Shown in pieces: positions 44,011 through 52,334 of a stretch of 64,000 bases of DNA. Each line of letters begins with the position of its first letter. The first letter of the stretch is position 1. Under the pieces are notes generated by a model. It was not told the DNA's origin. It did not search any database and worked only from the letters and a program-made list of their open reading frames with translations. A program made the translations under genes and the position numbers. Source of the stretch: Prevotella sp. (GTDB lineage Bacteria; Bacteroidota; Bacteroidia; Bacteroidales; Bacteroidaceae); the NCBI GenBank assembly GCA_017964785.1, contig JAGCRH010000058.1, positions 1 to 64,000 on the forward strand, given 5' to 3'.

Positions 44011-44037
44011 GCCAAACCATTCCCGATAGATACGAAA

Positions 44038-44077
44038 AATCATCCCCAGTCCTCTCGGCTGGGGATGATTCTTTTTT
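44038..44077. terminator. Bidirectional terminator
   Basis: AATCATCCCCAG (44038-44049) and CTGGGGATGATT (44059-44070) form a 12-bp stem, followed by T-runs to the right and A-runs to the left, between the convergent barrel-protein and coaE genes. Confidence 0.8.
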
Positions 44078-44089
44078 CTAAGTTTCTAT

Positions 44090-45052
44090 TTACTTGCGGT
44101 CGTCGATGTTATCGCCTTCGGTGGGGGCGACATCGGACTTGAAATCGGTGATGCCTGCCTCGACGAGGATATTGTACCAGGTGATGAGTTTCTTGATGTG
44201 GCTGTTCTGCACACGGTCGCGATCCCACTCGGGGAGCACCTTGGTGAAGTAGTCCTGCAACTCTTTGGGCGAGGCTTTCTTCTCGTCGATACTGGCTTTC
44301 TTGCCGGCTTCGAGGGTCTTGATATTGTCGAGGACATCCATCAGGGGTACGTCGTCTGTCTCGGTGAACATGGCAACATCGCCCAAGGAGGTGATGCGGT
44401 CGGTGGCGAAGGCCGGCTGACGGCGATGGGTGGCGTCGAGGGCCTCGACGATGAGGCTGTTCTTGCCTCGTGAAACGAGTTTGTAAAGGCCGGGCTTACC
44501 GGCGATGGCTAAAATGGTTTCTTTCATTGCATTTAATATTTTATTGATTTGTTGATCGATATCTGCTGTGCCGTCGTTGACGATCTCGAAGTGGGCACGG
44601 CGGCGCACCTCGTCCTGCGGCAGTTGACGGCTCATCCACTCGAGGACCTTTTCACGGGAGATATGGTCGCGATCCATGACGCGACGGATGCGCACCTCGT
44701 CGGGGGCGGTGACCACGATGGCCTTGTCGACCAGACGGATGGCACCCGACTCATAGAGAATGGCGCTCTCCATCCATTGCAGGCCGCTCTGCTCGAAGTC
44801 GCGGAAGACGGCGGGATGGACGATGGCATCGATGGCCTTGGCATTCTGCTCGGACTCCAACAGGAACCTGGCCATCTCGGCCTTTTCGAGCGAACCCACC
44901 AGCGCCTTCAACTGCTGTTGGAGTTCGGGAGAGGTGCGGATGAGACGCTTGGCTGCGCTGTCACAGTCGTAGACCTGTATGCCACGGGCCTCCAACCGCT
45001 TACAGACATAACTCTTCCCGCTGCCGATGCCGCCTGTGATGCCGATCTTCAT
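44090..45052 (-). CDS. coaE: CoaE (dephospho-CoA kinase) fused to DUF5606 domain
   Basis: 320 aa. Residues 1-175 are dephospho-CoA kinase, the last step of CoA synthesis: P-loop GITGGIGSGKS (4-14), DCDSAAKRLI (29-38) and a lid region with RVMDRDHISREKV. From M176 the frame continues without a stop into a complete DUF5606 domain (MKETILAIAGKPGLYKLVSR...), normally a separate Bacteroidetes gene. The codons across the join (ATT AAA-rich helix, GCA ATG AAA) are open in one frame. ATG 45052 overlaps the YbbR stop as ATGA. The DUF5606 part could also be translated internally from 44527. Confidence 0.85.
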   Translation of the reverse strand: MKIGITGGIGSGKSYVCKRLEARGIQVYDCDSAAKRLIRTSPELQQQLKALVGSLEKAEMARFLLESEQNAKAIDAIVHPAVFRDFEQSGLQWMESAILYESGAIRLVDKAIVVTAPDEVRIRRVMDRDHISREKVLEWMSRQLPQDEVRRRAHFEIVNDGTADIDQQINKILNAMKETILAIAGKPGLYKLVSRGKNSLIVEALDATHRRQPAFATDRITSLGDVAMFTETDDVPLMDVLDNIKTLEAGKKASIDEKKASPKELQDYFTKVLPEWDRDRVQNSHIKKLITWYNILVEAGITDFKSDVAPTEGDNIDDRK

Positions 45053-46041
45053 AGGCCGCTCTGGTCTTCTTCGATGAGATAGTCCACAGCGTCGACGCTC
45101 AGACGGGCACGGGAGATGCCCGGAGGTGCATTCTTCAGGTAGATGCGGCACTTCTCCGAGGGACTGGCCTTCATCTCCTTATAGTCGGCTACGACAGTGA
45201 AATCCTCGTAGGTCAGGTTTTTGTAGACGCTGGCCCCTGCGACGAAATGGACGGTGACCCTAGACGGGAAGGTACGGAGCACCTTGCCCGGGGGCATGTT
45301 GATGCCCTGGATGAGTATGCCCTCAATCTCCTCATCGGTGAGCACATCGGTGAAGAAGCCTACCTTGACCATGTCGGGTACGGTCTTCACGCCCTTGCCT
45401 CTGGCTAAGTGGACATTGACGAAGAGCGTGTCGCGGAAGTTGGCGTAGTTCAACTGCTCCGTATACATGGTGTTTATACTGTCGAGTTTCTCCGTGGAGG
45501 CATACACATCGACGCTGTCGGGCCAGTACTGTACACGGGAGATGAAATAGAGTTCGTCGGGGATGACGCGGCCACTCCACCTGACAGGCACACGCTTCTT
45601 GGCACCGTAGTTGAAGTAGTACTCCAACTTCTCGGGCTTGACAGCAACAATCTGGGAGCTACTGGCAAGTTGCTGGTACACCATCTTCTGCAACTCAGCG
45701 GCAGAGACGATGCCCATGCCGTTGTTGCGGGCGTAGGAGGAGAAGTTGATCCTGAGGTTTTTCAGGCCGTCGCCATAGATACCATACATATAGGTGACAA
45801 GAGTAATGCCCTTGTCGCGGATGGTCATGCGCACGGTGTCGGTCTCGTCGGAGGTGAGCACCACGTTCTTGGGTACGTTGGTGATGGTGACGGGAATGCT
45901 GAACTCCCGCTCGTAGGTCTCATTCAGGGTCATAAAGAGCCAGAACACACCGGAGAGTGCGAGAAAGGATAAAAAGATCAGGAACTCCTTGTTGCCTTTG
46001 CTGAACAGGAGCCCTTTGAGGACTCTCCAAAACTTCTGCAT
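45049..46041 (-). CDS. YbbR-like domain protein
   Basis: 330 aa. One N-terminal membrane helix (FLIFLSFLALSGVFWLFMTL, about 21-40), then extracytoplasmic YbbR-type beta domains (FSIPVTITNVPKNVVLTSDE, then VRMTIRDKG). In Bacillus, YbbR (CdaR) regulates a cyclase; here the role is unknown, but position between yajC and coaE is standard in Bacteroidales. Translationally coupled to coaE. Confidence 0.8.
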   Translation of the reverse strand: MQKFWRVLKGLLFSKGNKEFLIFLSFLALSGVFWLFMTLNETYEREFSIPVTITNVPKNVVLTSDETDTVRMTIRDKGITLVTYMYGIYGDGLKNLRINFSSYARNNGMGIVSAAELQKMVYQQLASSSQIVAVKPEKLEYYFNYGAKKRVPVRWSGRVIPDELYFISRVQYWPDSVDVYASTEKLDSINTMYTEQLNYANFRDTLFVNVHLARGKGVKTVPDMVKVGFFTDVLTDEEIEGILIQGINMPPGKVLRTFPSRVTVHFVAGASVYKNLTYEDFTVVADYKEMKASPSEKCRIYLKNAPPGISRARLSVDAVDYLIEEDQSGL

Positions 46042-46057
46042 ACGGGCAGGCTACTGT

Positions 46058-46375
46058 TTACTTTTGGATGGGCGTGCCCATGTCCTTATAGACAGAGGTC
46101 TTCTCGACGGTGACGACCACGTCGCGCGCAATCTTCACGTCGACGGTGTTCCGGGCGAGGTCGATGCTCTTGACCACACCGTGGATACCGCCGCCAGTGA
46201 CGACTTCCGTGCCTTCCGTCAGTTCGTTCTGGAACTTCTGGATTTCCTTCTGTTTCTTCTGCTGCGGCTTGATCATGAAGAACCACATGATGGCGAAGAT
46301 GGCCACCATCATGATAATCATACTCATTCCGCTTCCTTGCCCAGCAGCCTGGGCAACTAATACAATGTTTGTCAT
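46058..46375 (-). CDS. yajC: Preprotein translocase subunit YajC
   Basis: 105 aa. A single membrane helix (IIMMVAIFAIMWFFMI) is followed by the conserved KPQQKKQKEIQKFQNEL and GTEVVTGGGIHGVVKSID. Accessory membrane protein of the Sec translocase, associating with SecDF. Upstream of ybbR by 16 nt in the same operon. Confidence 0.95.
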   Translation of the reverse strand: MTNIVLVAQAAGQGSGMSMIIMMVAIFAIMWFFMIKPQQKKQKEIQKFQNELTEGTEVVTGGGIHGVVKSIDLARNTVDVKIARDVVVTVEKTSVYKDMGTPIQK

Positions 46376-46384
46376 ATCCTTATT

Positions 46385-46420
46385 ATATTATTCACTATTC
46401 ACTTTTCAATATTCACTCAT
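46385..46420. repeat. ATTCACT-type heptamer repeats
   Basis: Imperfect tandem 7-bp units (TTCACTA, TTCACTT, TTCAATA, TTCACTC) in the short gap between nusB and yajC. Same unit type as the arrays near 54.65-54.73 kb. Confidence 0.6.
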
Positions 46421-47447
46421 CTTTCTTTCTAATGATGCGCTTTCTGCCGGAGGGCTTCACCTTGACGGCCTTCATCACCTTGGGTGCCTTCGGAGCCTTG
46501 GCGGGCTTCTCGGGCTTCGGGTCGATGTACTTTGCTAATTTGCCCGTGTCGATGAGGTGACGGGCGATGGCGTCGAGCATACCGTTGATGTAGCCACCAC
46601 TCTTATGGGTGGAGTAGAGTTTGGCCAGGTCGACGAACTCATTGATGGTGACGCTGATGGGGATGTTGGGGAAGGTGAGCATCTCGGCAATGGCGATCTG
46701 CATGATGACCACATCCATATAGGCTAACCGTGAAAAATCCCAGTTGCGCGAGGCCTCGCTCATGTAGCGCTGGTACTCGTCGGCATTGAGGATAGCTGAA
46801 CGGAACAACTTGCGGGCGAAGTCCTTCTCCTCGTCGCTGTCCCACTCAGGTAATAGTTCCTGTTTTGTGCCGTTCTGCTCGTCGAAGCGCTTGATGGTTT
46901 TCAGCACAAAGGTGTCGACAATTTCCTTGTCGTCGTTCCAGTAGAGGCTGACCTCTTCGAGGACGGCATCCAGGTCGGGGTTGTTCTGGATAAGTGTACG
47001 GTAGATCTTACGCCACAACTCACGGTCGGCATCGTAGTTGTCGTCCAGGCTGACCATATAGGCCTGATAGGTCTCACTGCCCTCGATGAGTTCGTAGAGT
47101 TTGGCTACAAACTCCTGATCGTCGCTCCACGTGTGTTTCAGGGTGCCGACAAACTCGTTGAGTTCCTTGTTCTCTTCCAGTTGCAGGGCAAACCGGTTGA
47201 GTGTGAACTTCTGCGAGGGTGCTTCCGTGCCTTCTCTCTGGGCGCGGGCGGTGAGCACTTCGTTACGACGGCGGGCCTCCTTCGTGACTGCCACGATGAG
47301 GGCCAGCAGGTAATTGTAAAGGTCATAGGCCTTTGACAGACTGAAGAATAGTTCCTTCTCTGCCGAGTCGATGTTCTTGTTACCGTTTTGATAGTACGCA
47401 TAGGTTAACTGAACAATCTTTGTACGGATAATTTCTCTGTTAATCAT
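46413..47447 (-). CDS. nusB: NusB transcription antitermination factor, extended form
   Basis: 344 aa, far longer than the about 140-aa enterobacterial NusB, as is usual in Bacteroidetes. The NusB fold is recognised in the C-terminal half (AILNADEYQRYMSEASRNWD, then ISVTINEFVDLAKLY and INGMLDAIARHL). The N-terminus (MINREIIRTKIVQLTYAYYQ) is the family start. A basic Lys/Pro/Ala-rich tail of about 35 residues may contact RNA. Acts in rRNA antitermination with NusE. First gene of the yajC-ybbR-coaE operon. Confidence 0.85.
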   Translation of the reverse strand: MINREIIRTKIVQLTYAYYQNGNKNIDSAEKELFFSLSKAYDLYNYLLALIVAVTKEARRRNEVLTARAQREGTEAPSQKFTLNRFALQLEENKELNEFVGTLKHTWSDDQEFVAKLYELIEGSETYQAYMVSLDDNYDADRELWRKIYRTLIQNNPDLDAVLEEVSLYWNDDKEIVDTFVLKTIKRFDEQNGTKQELLPEWDSDEEKDFARKLFRSAILNADEYQRYMSEASRNWDFSRLAYMDVVIMQIAIAEMLTFPNIPISVTINEFVDLAKLYSTHKSGGYINGMLDAIARHLIDTGKLAKYIDPKPEKPAKAPKAPKVMKAVKVKPSGRKRIIRKKDE

Positions 47448-47554
47448 CTCACTTGATGTTTTTTTAGTTTGACTTTCAAATTTACGATTGCAAAATTAGA
47501 TATTTTTCCTCGATTATGCAAGAAAAAGATAGAAAAAATAGTTAAAAAATAAAA

Positions 47555-47600
47555 TTTTCAATTTTCAATTTTCAATTCTCAATATTTTTGCGTACCTTTG
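47555..47600 (+). promoter_or_regulatory. TTTTCAA heptamers and promoter of rplY-pth
   Basis: Three to four copies of TTTTCAA (47555-47584) precede TACCTTTG (47593-47600). The array lies where the -33 box is expected. A 90-nt leader follows before the L25 start; no clear attenuator was seen in it. Confidence 0.55.
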
Positions 47601-47689
47601 CAGCGCTTTTTCCGAAAGCACAACGAAAAAACTCGTGTGATGGTGAATTAAGCATCGTATTAACAACTTAATTTTAGAGTAACACAATT

Positions 47690-48298
47690 ATGAAAGAAAT
47701 TAGTGTAAAAGGCCAGAAGCGCGCCGCCGTTGGAAAGAAGGCTTCAAAGCAACTCCGTAAGGAGGGTATGGTTCCCTGTAACATCTATGGTGAGAAGAAG
47801 GGTGAGAATGGTCTGCCTGAGGCATTCGCATTCTGCGCATCGTTCTCTGAACTCCGTAAGGCTGTGTATACCCCTGAGGTGTACGTCATCAATCTTGACA
47901 TCGAGGGTGAGGCTCACAAGGCCGTCATCAAGGAATTGCAGTTCCATCCCACCACCGACGCTCTGCTCCACGCCGATTTCTACGAGGTGACAGAGTCGAA
48001 GCCCATCACCATCGGTATCCCCGTGAAACTGAATGGTCTGGCACAGGGTGTGCGTGACGGTGGTAAGTTGAACCTCTCCATCCGCAAGATCAATGTCACC
48101 GCTCCTTACAAGCAGATCCCTGAGGTGCTCAATATCGATGTGACCAACCTCCAACTGGGTAAGGCCATCAAGGTGGGTGCCCTGAGTTTCGAGGGTCTTG
48201 AGATTGCTACCTCTCCCGAGGTGGTTGTATGCTCCGTGAAGGCAACTCGTGCTTCCCGTTCTGCTGCCGCTGCCGCAGAAGGTGAGGAGCAGGCTTAA
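47690..48298 (+). CDS. rplY: 50S ribosomal protein L25 (Ctc form)
   Basis: 202 aa: the long Ctc/TL5 form with an N-terminal 5S-rRNA-binding domain (about 1-95, starting MKEISVKGQKRAAVGKKASK) and a C-terminal beta domain (about 96-185). It ends in an Ala/Glu tail. Sits directly upstream of pth, as in most Bacteroidetes. Confidence 0.95.
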   Translation: MKEISVKGQKRAAVGKKASKQLRKEGMVPCNIYGEKKGENGLPEAFAFCASFSELRKAVYTPEVYVINLDIEGEAHKAVIKELQFHPTTDALLHADFYEVTESKPITIGIPVKLNGLAQGVRDGGKLNLSIRKINVTAPYKQIPEVLNIDVTNLQLGKAIKVGALSFEGLEIATSPEVVVCSVKATRASRSAAAAAEGEEQA

Positions 48299-48310
48299 TC
48301 AGGGCTGCTG

Positions 48311-48934
48311 ATGGACAAGTTCTTGATTGTAGGTTTGGGCAATGTCGGCGACGAGTACGAACTGACCCGCCACAATACAGGATTTATGGTATTGGACGCT
48401 TTTGCGAAGGCGTCCAATATTTCTTTTGCAGACAAGCGCTATGGCTTTGTCGCCGAGACAACGCTAAAAGGTCGCAAGGTGTTTCTGCTGAAACCCTCGA
48501 CCTATATGAACCTCAGTGGGAATGCCGTACGCTACTGGCTGAACCACGAGAACATCGACCAGAGTCGGTTGCTGGTGGTGAGCGACGAGGTGGCTTTGCC
48601 CTTGGGCGAGTTCCGCTTGAAGGCGGGCGGCAGCAATGGCGGGCATAACGGATTGGGACATATCCAGCAACTCATCGGACAGAACTATGCCCGTCTGCGT
48701 ATGGGTATTGGCAATGACTTCCCCCGAGGCATGCAGGTGGACTGGGTGCTGGGGAAATATAGTGAGGAGGAGTTGCAGCAGTTGCAGCCGAGCATCGACC
48801 TGAGTGTGGAGATCATCCGCAGTTTTGTGCTGGCGGGTATCGATGTCACGATGAACCAGTATAATTCGAGAGGTAAGAGGTTAGAGGTAAGAGGTGAGAA
48901 AGGAGTGAAAGATGGAGGAAGTAACGAGGGTTGA
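48311..48934 (+). CDS. pth: Peptidyl-tRNA hydrolase
   Basis: 207 aa. Recycles peptidyl-tRNAs by cleaving the ester bond. Catalytic His in ELTRHNTGF (about 20), Asn in PSTYMNLSG, Asp in VVSDEVALPLG and Asn in GGHNGL. The usual GNPG start is GNVG here. The last 20 residues (RGKRLEVRGEKGVKDGG...) come from AGAGGTA-type heptamer repeats and overlap the start of the next gene by 23 bp; the native end is probably near NQYNSRG. Confidence 0.9.
   Translation: MDKFLIVGLGNVGDEYELTRHNTGFMVLDAFAKASNISFADKRYGFVAETTLKGRKVFLLKPSTYMNLSGNAVRYWLNHENIDQSRLLVVSDEVALPLGEFRLKAGGSNGGHNGLGHIQQLIGQNYARLRMGIGNDFPRGMQVDWVLGKYSEEELQQLQPSIDLSVEIIRSFVLAGIDVTMNQYNSRGKRLEVRGEKGVKDGGSNEG
48869..48896 (+). repeat. AGAGGTA heptamer repeats at the end of pth
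   Basis: Four head-to-tail 7-bp units (AGAGGTA, AGAGGTT, AGAGGTA, AGAGGTG). They encode the non-conserved C-terminal extension of Pth. Confidence 0.7.
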
Positions 48935-49298
48935 CAAGTGGCTCTGGGCAGCGCGTATCTTCAAGACACGTTCCATTGCGGCTGATGCCTGCAAGAACGG
49001 GCGCGTCACCATCGGGGGCGTGAACGTGAAGCCTTCGCATACTGTCAAGGCGGGTGAGACCGTCGATGTGCGCAAGCCGCCCATCACCTATTCCTTCCGT
49101 ATCCTGAAGACTATCGAGCAGCGGGTAGGGGCGAAACTGCTGCCGGAGATCTACGAGAACGTCACCGCCCCAGAGCAGTATGAACTATTAGAGATGAACC
49201 GTATCAGTGGGTTCGTCGACCGTGCCAGAGGTACGGGTCGCCCGACGAAGAAAGACCGGAGGGCGTTGGATGACTTTTTAAATTTGGAGGATTTATGA
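48912..49298 (+). CDS. S4-domain RNA-binding protein (Hsp15-like)
   Basis: 128 aa. The N-terminal S4 domain (TRVDKWLWAARIFKTRSIAA, then GRVTIGGVNVKPSHTVKAGE) binds RNA. The short C-terminus (RGTGRPTKKDRRALDDFL) is basic. Resembles Hsp15 (HslR), which rescues stalled 50S subunits. Its start overlaps the pth end and its stop overlaps the next gene's ATG, so it belongs to an rplY-pth operon. Confidence 0.85.
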   Translation: MEEVTRVDKWLWAARIFKTRSIAADACKNGRVTIGGVNVKPSHTVKAGETVDVRKPPITYSFRILKTIEQRVGAKLLPEIYENVTAPEQYELLEMNRISGFVDRARGTGRPTKKDRRALDDFLNLEDL

Positions 49299-50284
49299 TT
49301 CTGAATGGACTATTGATTATTTTGGGTATCGCCCTCGTGCTATGGGGGGCTGACCGCCTGATAGAAGGCGCCTCTGCTGTGGCGCGGAGCGTGAATATCC
49401 CAGAGGTCGTCATCGGTCTCACCATTGTGGCCGCAGGCACATCCGCTCCGGAACTGTTCGTCAGCCTCGTCTCAGCCCTCAAGGGAACGCCCGACCTGGC
49501 TGTGGGAAACGTCATTGGTTCCAATATCTTCAATACAATGCTCATTGTGGGCTGTTCGGCTGTCGTGGCGCCGTTGGTGGTCAATCCCTCGACGGTGAAA
49601 AAGGAGATACCCTTTGCTGTGGGAGCCTCGCTGTTGCTGTTTGTGCTCTGTTTCGACGATATGGAGTCGGCTCACCTCTGGGGCAACGAGATCAGTCGAA
49701 GCGACGGTATCGTCCTACTCGTTGGTTTCATCGCCTTTTTGATCTATAGTTTCACGTTGGCGCGTAAGTCAGGTGAGTTGAAACCTCATCGGGAGTATCT
49801 GGGTGAGGAAAAGGTGAAAAAGCCCATCAACTACCGGATGTTGGGTGTCAACCTGCTTTGGATGATTGTGGGACTGGCTTGCCTGATCTTTGGCAGTGAA
49901 TTTTTCGTTGACGGTGCTACGTATATTGCCCACCGCTATGGGGTACGCCAGAGCGTCATCGGTCTGACCATCGTGGCAGGCGGTACGTCGCTGCCTGAAT
50001 TGGCTACGAGTGTGGTGGCTGCCTATAAGGGCAAGGCCTCGCTCGCCATCGGCAATGCCATCGGCTCCAACGTGTTCAACATCTTCCTGGTACTGGGTGT
50101 CACCGCTGTCATCTGTCCTATGCGCATCATGGGTATTACCATCATCGACCTGATGATGATGCTCGTCAGCATCGGTATCCTCTGGATATTCGCCTATACC
50201 AAGTATTTCGTGTCGCGCCGAGAGGGTGTCCTGATGATTCTGGGGTTCCTGGCTTATATGTCTTGGCTGTTCTACCTATTATAA
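49295..50284 (+). CDS. Calcium/sodium antiporter, CaCA family
   Basis: 329 aa, about 10 membrane helices in two inverted halves. Each half carries an alpha repeat: GLTIVAAGTSAPELFVSLVS with GNVIGSNIFN, and GLTIVAGGTSLPELATSVVA with GNAIGSNVFN. These bind the cations. Similar to YrbG. ATGA overlap with the upstream S4 gene. Confidence 0.9.
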   Translation: MILNGLLIILGIALVLWGADRLIEGASAVARSVNIPEVVIGLTIVAAGTSAPELFVSLVSALKGTPDLAVGNVIGSNIFNTMLIVGCSAVVAPLVVNPSTVKKEIPFAVGASLLLFVLCFDDMESAHLWGNEISRSDGIVLLVGFIAFLIYSFTLARKSGELKPHREYLGEEKVKKPINYRMLGVNLLWMIVGLACLIFGSEFFVDGATYIAHRYGVRQSVIGLTIVAGGTSLPELATSVVAAYKGKASLAIGNAIGSNVFNIFLVLGVTAVICPMRIMGITIIDLMMMLVSIGILWIFAYTKYFVSRREGVLMILGFLAYMSWLFYLL

Positions 50285-50285
50285 T

Positions 50286-51008
50286 ATGCAAGAAAACAAG
50301 AACCAACAGCGCATCAGTGTGCTGTTCATGCTATACAGTATCCTGTTCTGTGTCTGCCTGATTACGGCCAACGTGCTTGAAACTAAGCAGATATCCTTCG
50401 GTCCTGCCAATATGACTGCCGGACTGATTGTGTTCCCGGTCAGTTATATCATCAACGACGTGGTATGCGAAGTGTGGGGCTACGGGCGCACCCGTCTGCT
50501 CATCTGGATCGGGTTTGCCATGAACTTCCTCTTTGTCATCTTCGGCGCTATCGCCGACTGGATCCCAGGAGCACCCTACTGGCACGGTGAGGAGGGTTTT
50601 CACCAGATATTCGGTCTGGCTCCGCGTATCGCCGGTGCCTCGTTTCTGGCCTTTATCTGCGGTTCGTTTATGAATGCCTACGTGATGAGTCGTATGAAAC
50701 TCTCCACGCAGCACAGACATTCTGCCTCGGACGGTTTTGTCAAGAACTTCTCCGCCCGTGCCGTGCTGAGTACCATCTTCGGCGAATTGACCGACTCCAT
50801 CATCTTCTTCCCCCTCGCTTTGGGTGGCGTGATCCCCTGGGAGGAGATGCCTTCGCTCGTCATCACGCAGGTCACCATCAAGACACTCTACGAGATTGTG
50901 GCATTGCCCGTCACAATCCGTGTGGTCAAGTTCACCAAGACTCATGATAATGAGGATGTCTTTGACCGCGATATTACTTATAATATCTTTAAAATCAACA
51001 AACTATGA
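50286..51008 (+). CDS. yhhQ: Queuosine precursor transporter
   Basis: 240 aa, six predicted membrane helices, with the family features [20 protein letters not shown] and [13 protein letters not shown] near residues 40-75. VUT/YhhQ proteins import queuine-pathway precursors such as preQ0 and preQ1. Its stop overlaps the queF start (ATGA-like), supporting the function. The biosynthetic queC gene, often found beside them in Bacteroidales, is not here. Confidence 0.85.
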   Translation: MQENKNQQRISVLFMLYSILFCVCLITANVLETKQISFGPANMTAGLIVFPVSYIINDVVCEVWGYGRTRLLIWIGFAMNFLFVIFGAIADWIPGAPYWHGEEGFHQIFGLAPRIAGASFLAFICGSFMNAYVMSRMKLSTQHRHSASDGFVKNFSARAVLSTIFGELTDSIIFFPLALGGVIPWEEMPSLVITQVTIKTLYEIVALPVTIRVVKFTKTHDNEDVFDRDITYNIFKINKL

Positions 51009-51466
51009 ATAGAGAAGAAGACCAGTTACAGGCCCTTGGCAAGAAAACGGAATACCGTCAGGACTATGCTCCTGAGGTGTTGGAGACATTTGTCAACAAG
51101 CATCCCGACAATGATTACTGGGTGCAGTTTAACTGTCCCGAGTTTACATCACTCTGTCCCATAACGGGGCAGCCCGACTTTGCGGAGATTAAGATTTTGT
51201 ATATTCCGGGTGAGCGGATGGTAGAGTCGAAGAGTCTGAAACTCTATCTTTTCTCCTTCCGTAACCACGGTGATTTCCATGAGGACTGTGTCAACACCAT
51301 CATGAAAGACCTGGTGCGCCTGATGGATCCCAAATACATCGAGGTGATAGGTCTGTTCACCCCTCGTGGGGGAATCTCCATTTATCCCTATGCCAACTAT
51401 GGTCGTCCCGGTACCAAGTATGCCGACTTGGCCGAGAAACGCCTGTTGGAGCATCAAATCATTTAA
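51005..51466 (+). CDS. queF: preQ0 reductase QueF
   Basis: 153 aa, single-domain form. NADPH-dependent reduction of 7-cyano-7-deazaguanine to preQ1 for queuosine. Catalytic Cys in [14 protein letters not shown] (about residue 51), the signature [20 protein letters not shown] (about 74-93) and [12 protein letters not shown] near the end. Overlaps yhhQ at its start and the convergent lipoprotein gene by 4 bp at its end. Confidence 0.95.
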   Translation: MNREEDQLQALGKKTEYRQDYAPEVLETFVNKHPDNDYWVQFNCPEFTSLCPITGQPDFAEIKILYIPGERMVESKSLKLYLFSFRNHGDFHEDCVNTIMKDLVRLMDPKYIEVIGLFTPRGGISIYPYANYGRPGTKYADLAEKRLLEHQII

Positions 51467-52206
51467 TTCTTTCGGTAGTAGCCCTGTTCGTGGTCGTTGA
51501 AGCGGAGTAGGAGGGTGTCACGACGCAAGAACACGATGTCGGCCGTATCGGTATGGGTCACCTGCTGGTTGCCTAAGGTGTCGCGTCGTGCCTCACTGAG
51601 CAGGAGGTGACCATTATAGATGTGCCACTCACGGTAGCGCTTTAACTGGGGATATTCCACGGGACCGTTCTGACGGTCTGCATTATTACGCTGAACACCG
51701 ATGGGACGGGCTGTATAGTCGCGACGGATGTCAATGCCGTACTCGCGGGGCTGGAACCACTTCTCCCGTAGGGAGTCGGGGAAGTCTGCAGGCAACTGTA
51801 CGATACTGTCGGTAGAGGCGCCTGCACGGGGGCGTAGACGGGGCTTGACCATATAGCACCATTCGCCCTTTAAGCGGTCTATATTTATCACAATATCCGC
51901 CTCCGACTTGTTGTTGGCCCTTAGGACAACTGCTACCAAGTCACCGATCTCAGGTCTTCCGAATACACGGCGCTGTATACGGGCATTAAGAATATCGATG
52001 GTGTCAGGGTCACCGCCCGAGAAGGGAAGGAACACGAGGATGGAGTCCGTGCAGCCCTCGCAGGCGAGTCCGTAGACGGTAGAGTCGCCAGGCAGTGGCT
52101 GCTCTTCATTGTATGCTGTTATTTCCTGTGCCGACGGGGTGGTGCCTGAGGAACAGGCTGTCGCCAGTATTACCACAAGAATCATCAAAAACAAGGTCTG
52201 TTTCAT
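51463..52206 (-). CDS. Hypothetical lipoprotein
   Basis: 247 aa. Lipobox LATAC, Cys18, followed by [10 protein letters not shown]. Contains [11 protein letters not shown] (a CxxC pair) and a charged, beta-rich mature domain with R-rich stretches. Family not recognised. Its end overlaps convergent queF, and no terminator separates the two. Confidence 0.65.
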   Translation of the reverse strand: MKQTLFLMILVVILATACSSGTTPSAQEITAYNEEQPLPGDSTVYGLACEGCTDSILVFLPFSGGDPDTIDILNARIQRRVFGRPEIGDLVAVVLRANNKSEADIVINIDRLKGEWCYMVKPRLRPRAGASTDSIVQLPADFPDSLREKWFQPREYGIDIRRDYTARPIGVQRNNADRQNGPVEYPQLKRYREWHIYNGHLLLSEARRDTLGNQQVTHTDTADIVFLRRDTLLLRFNDHEQGYYRKN

Positions 52207-52334
52207 ACGCTTTTAGGGTGATTTGGGGGCAAAGATAGTCAAAATATCAAAAAAAGTTGCCACTTACGATGATTATTTGAAAAAAATTATCTATTTTTGT
52301 GGACTGTAAATAGAAAACTAACGAAAAATTAGAT

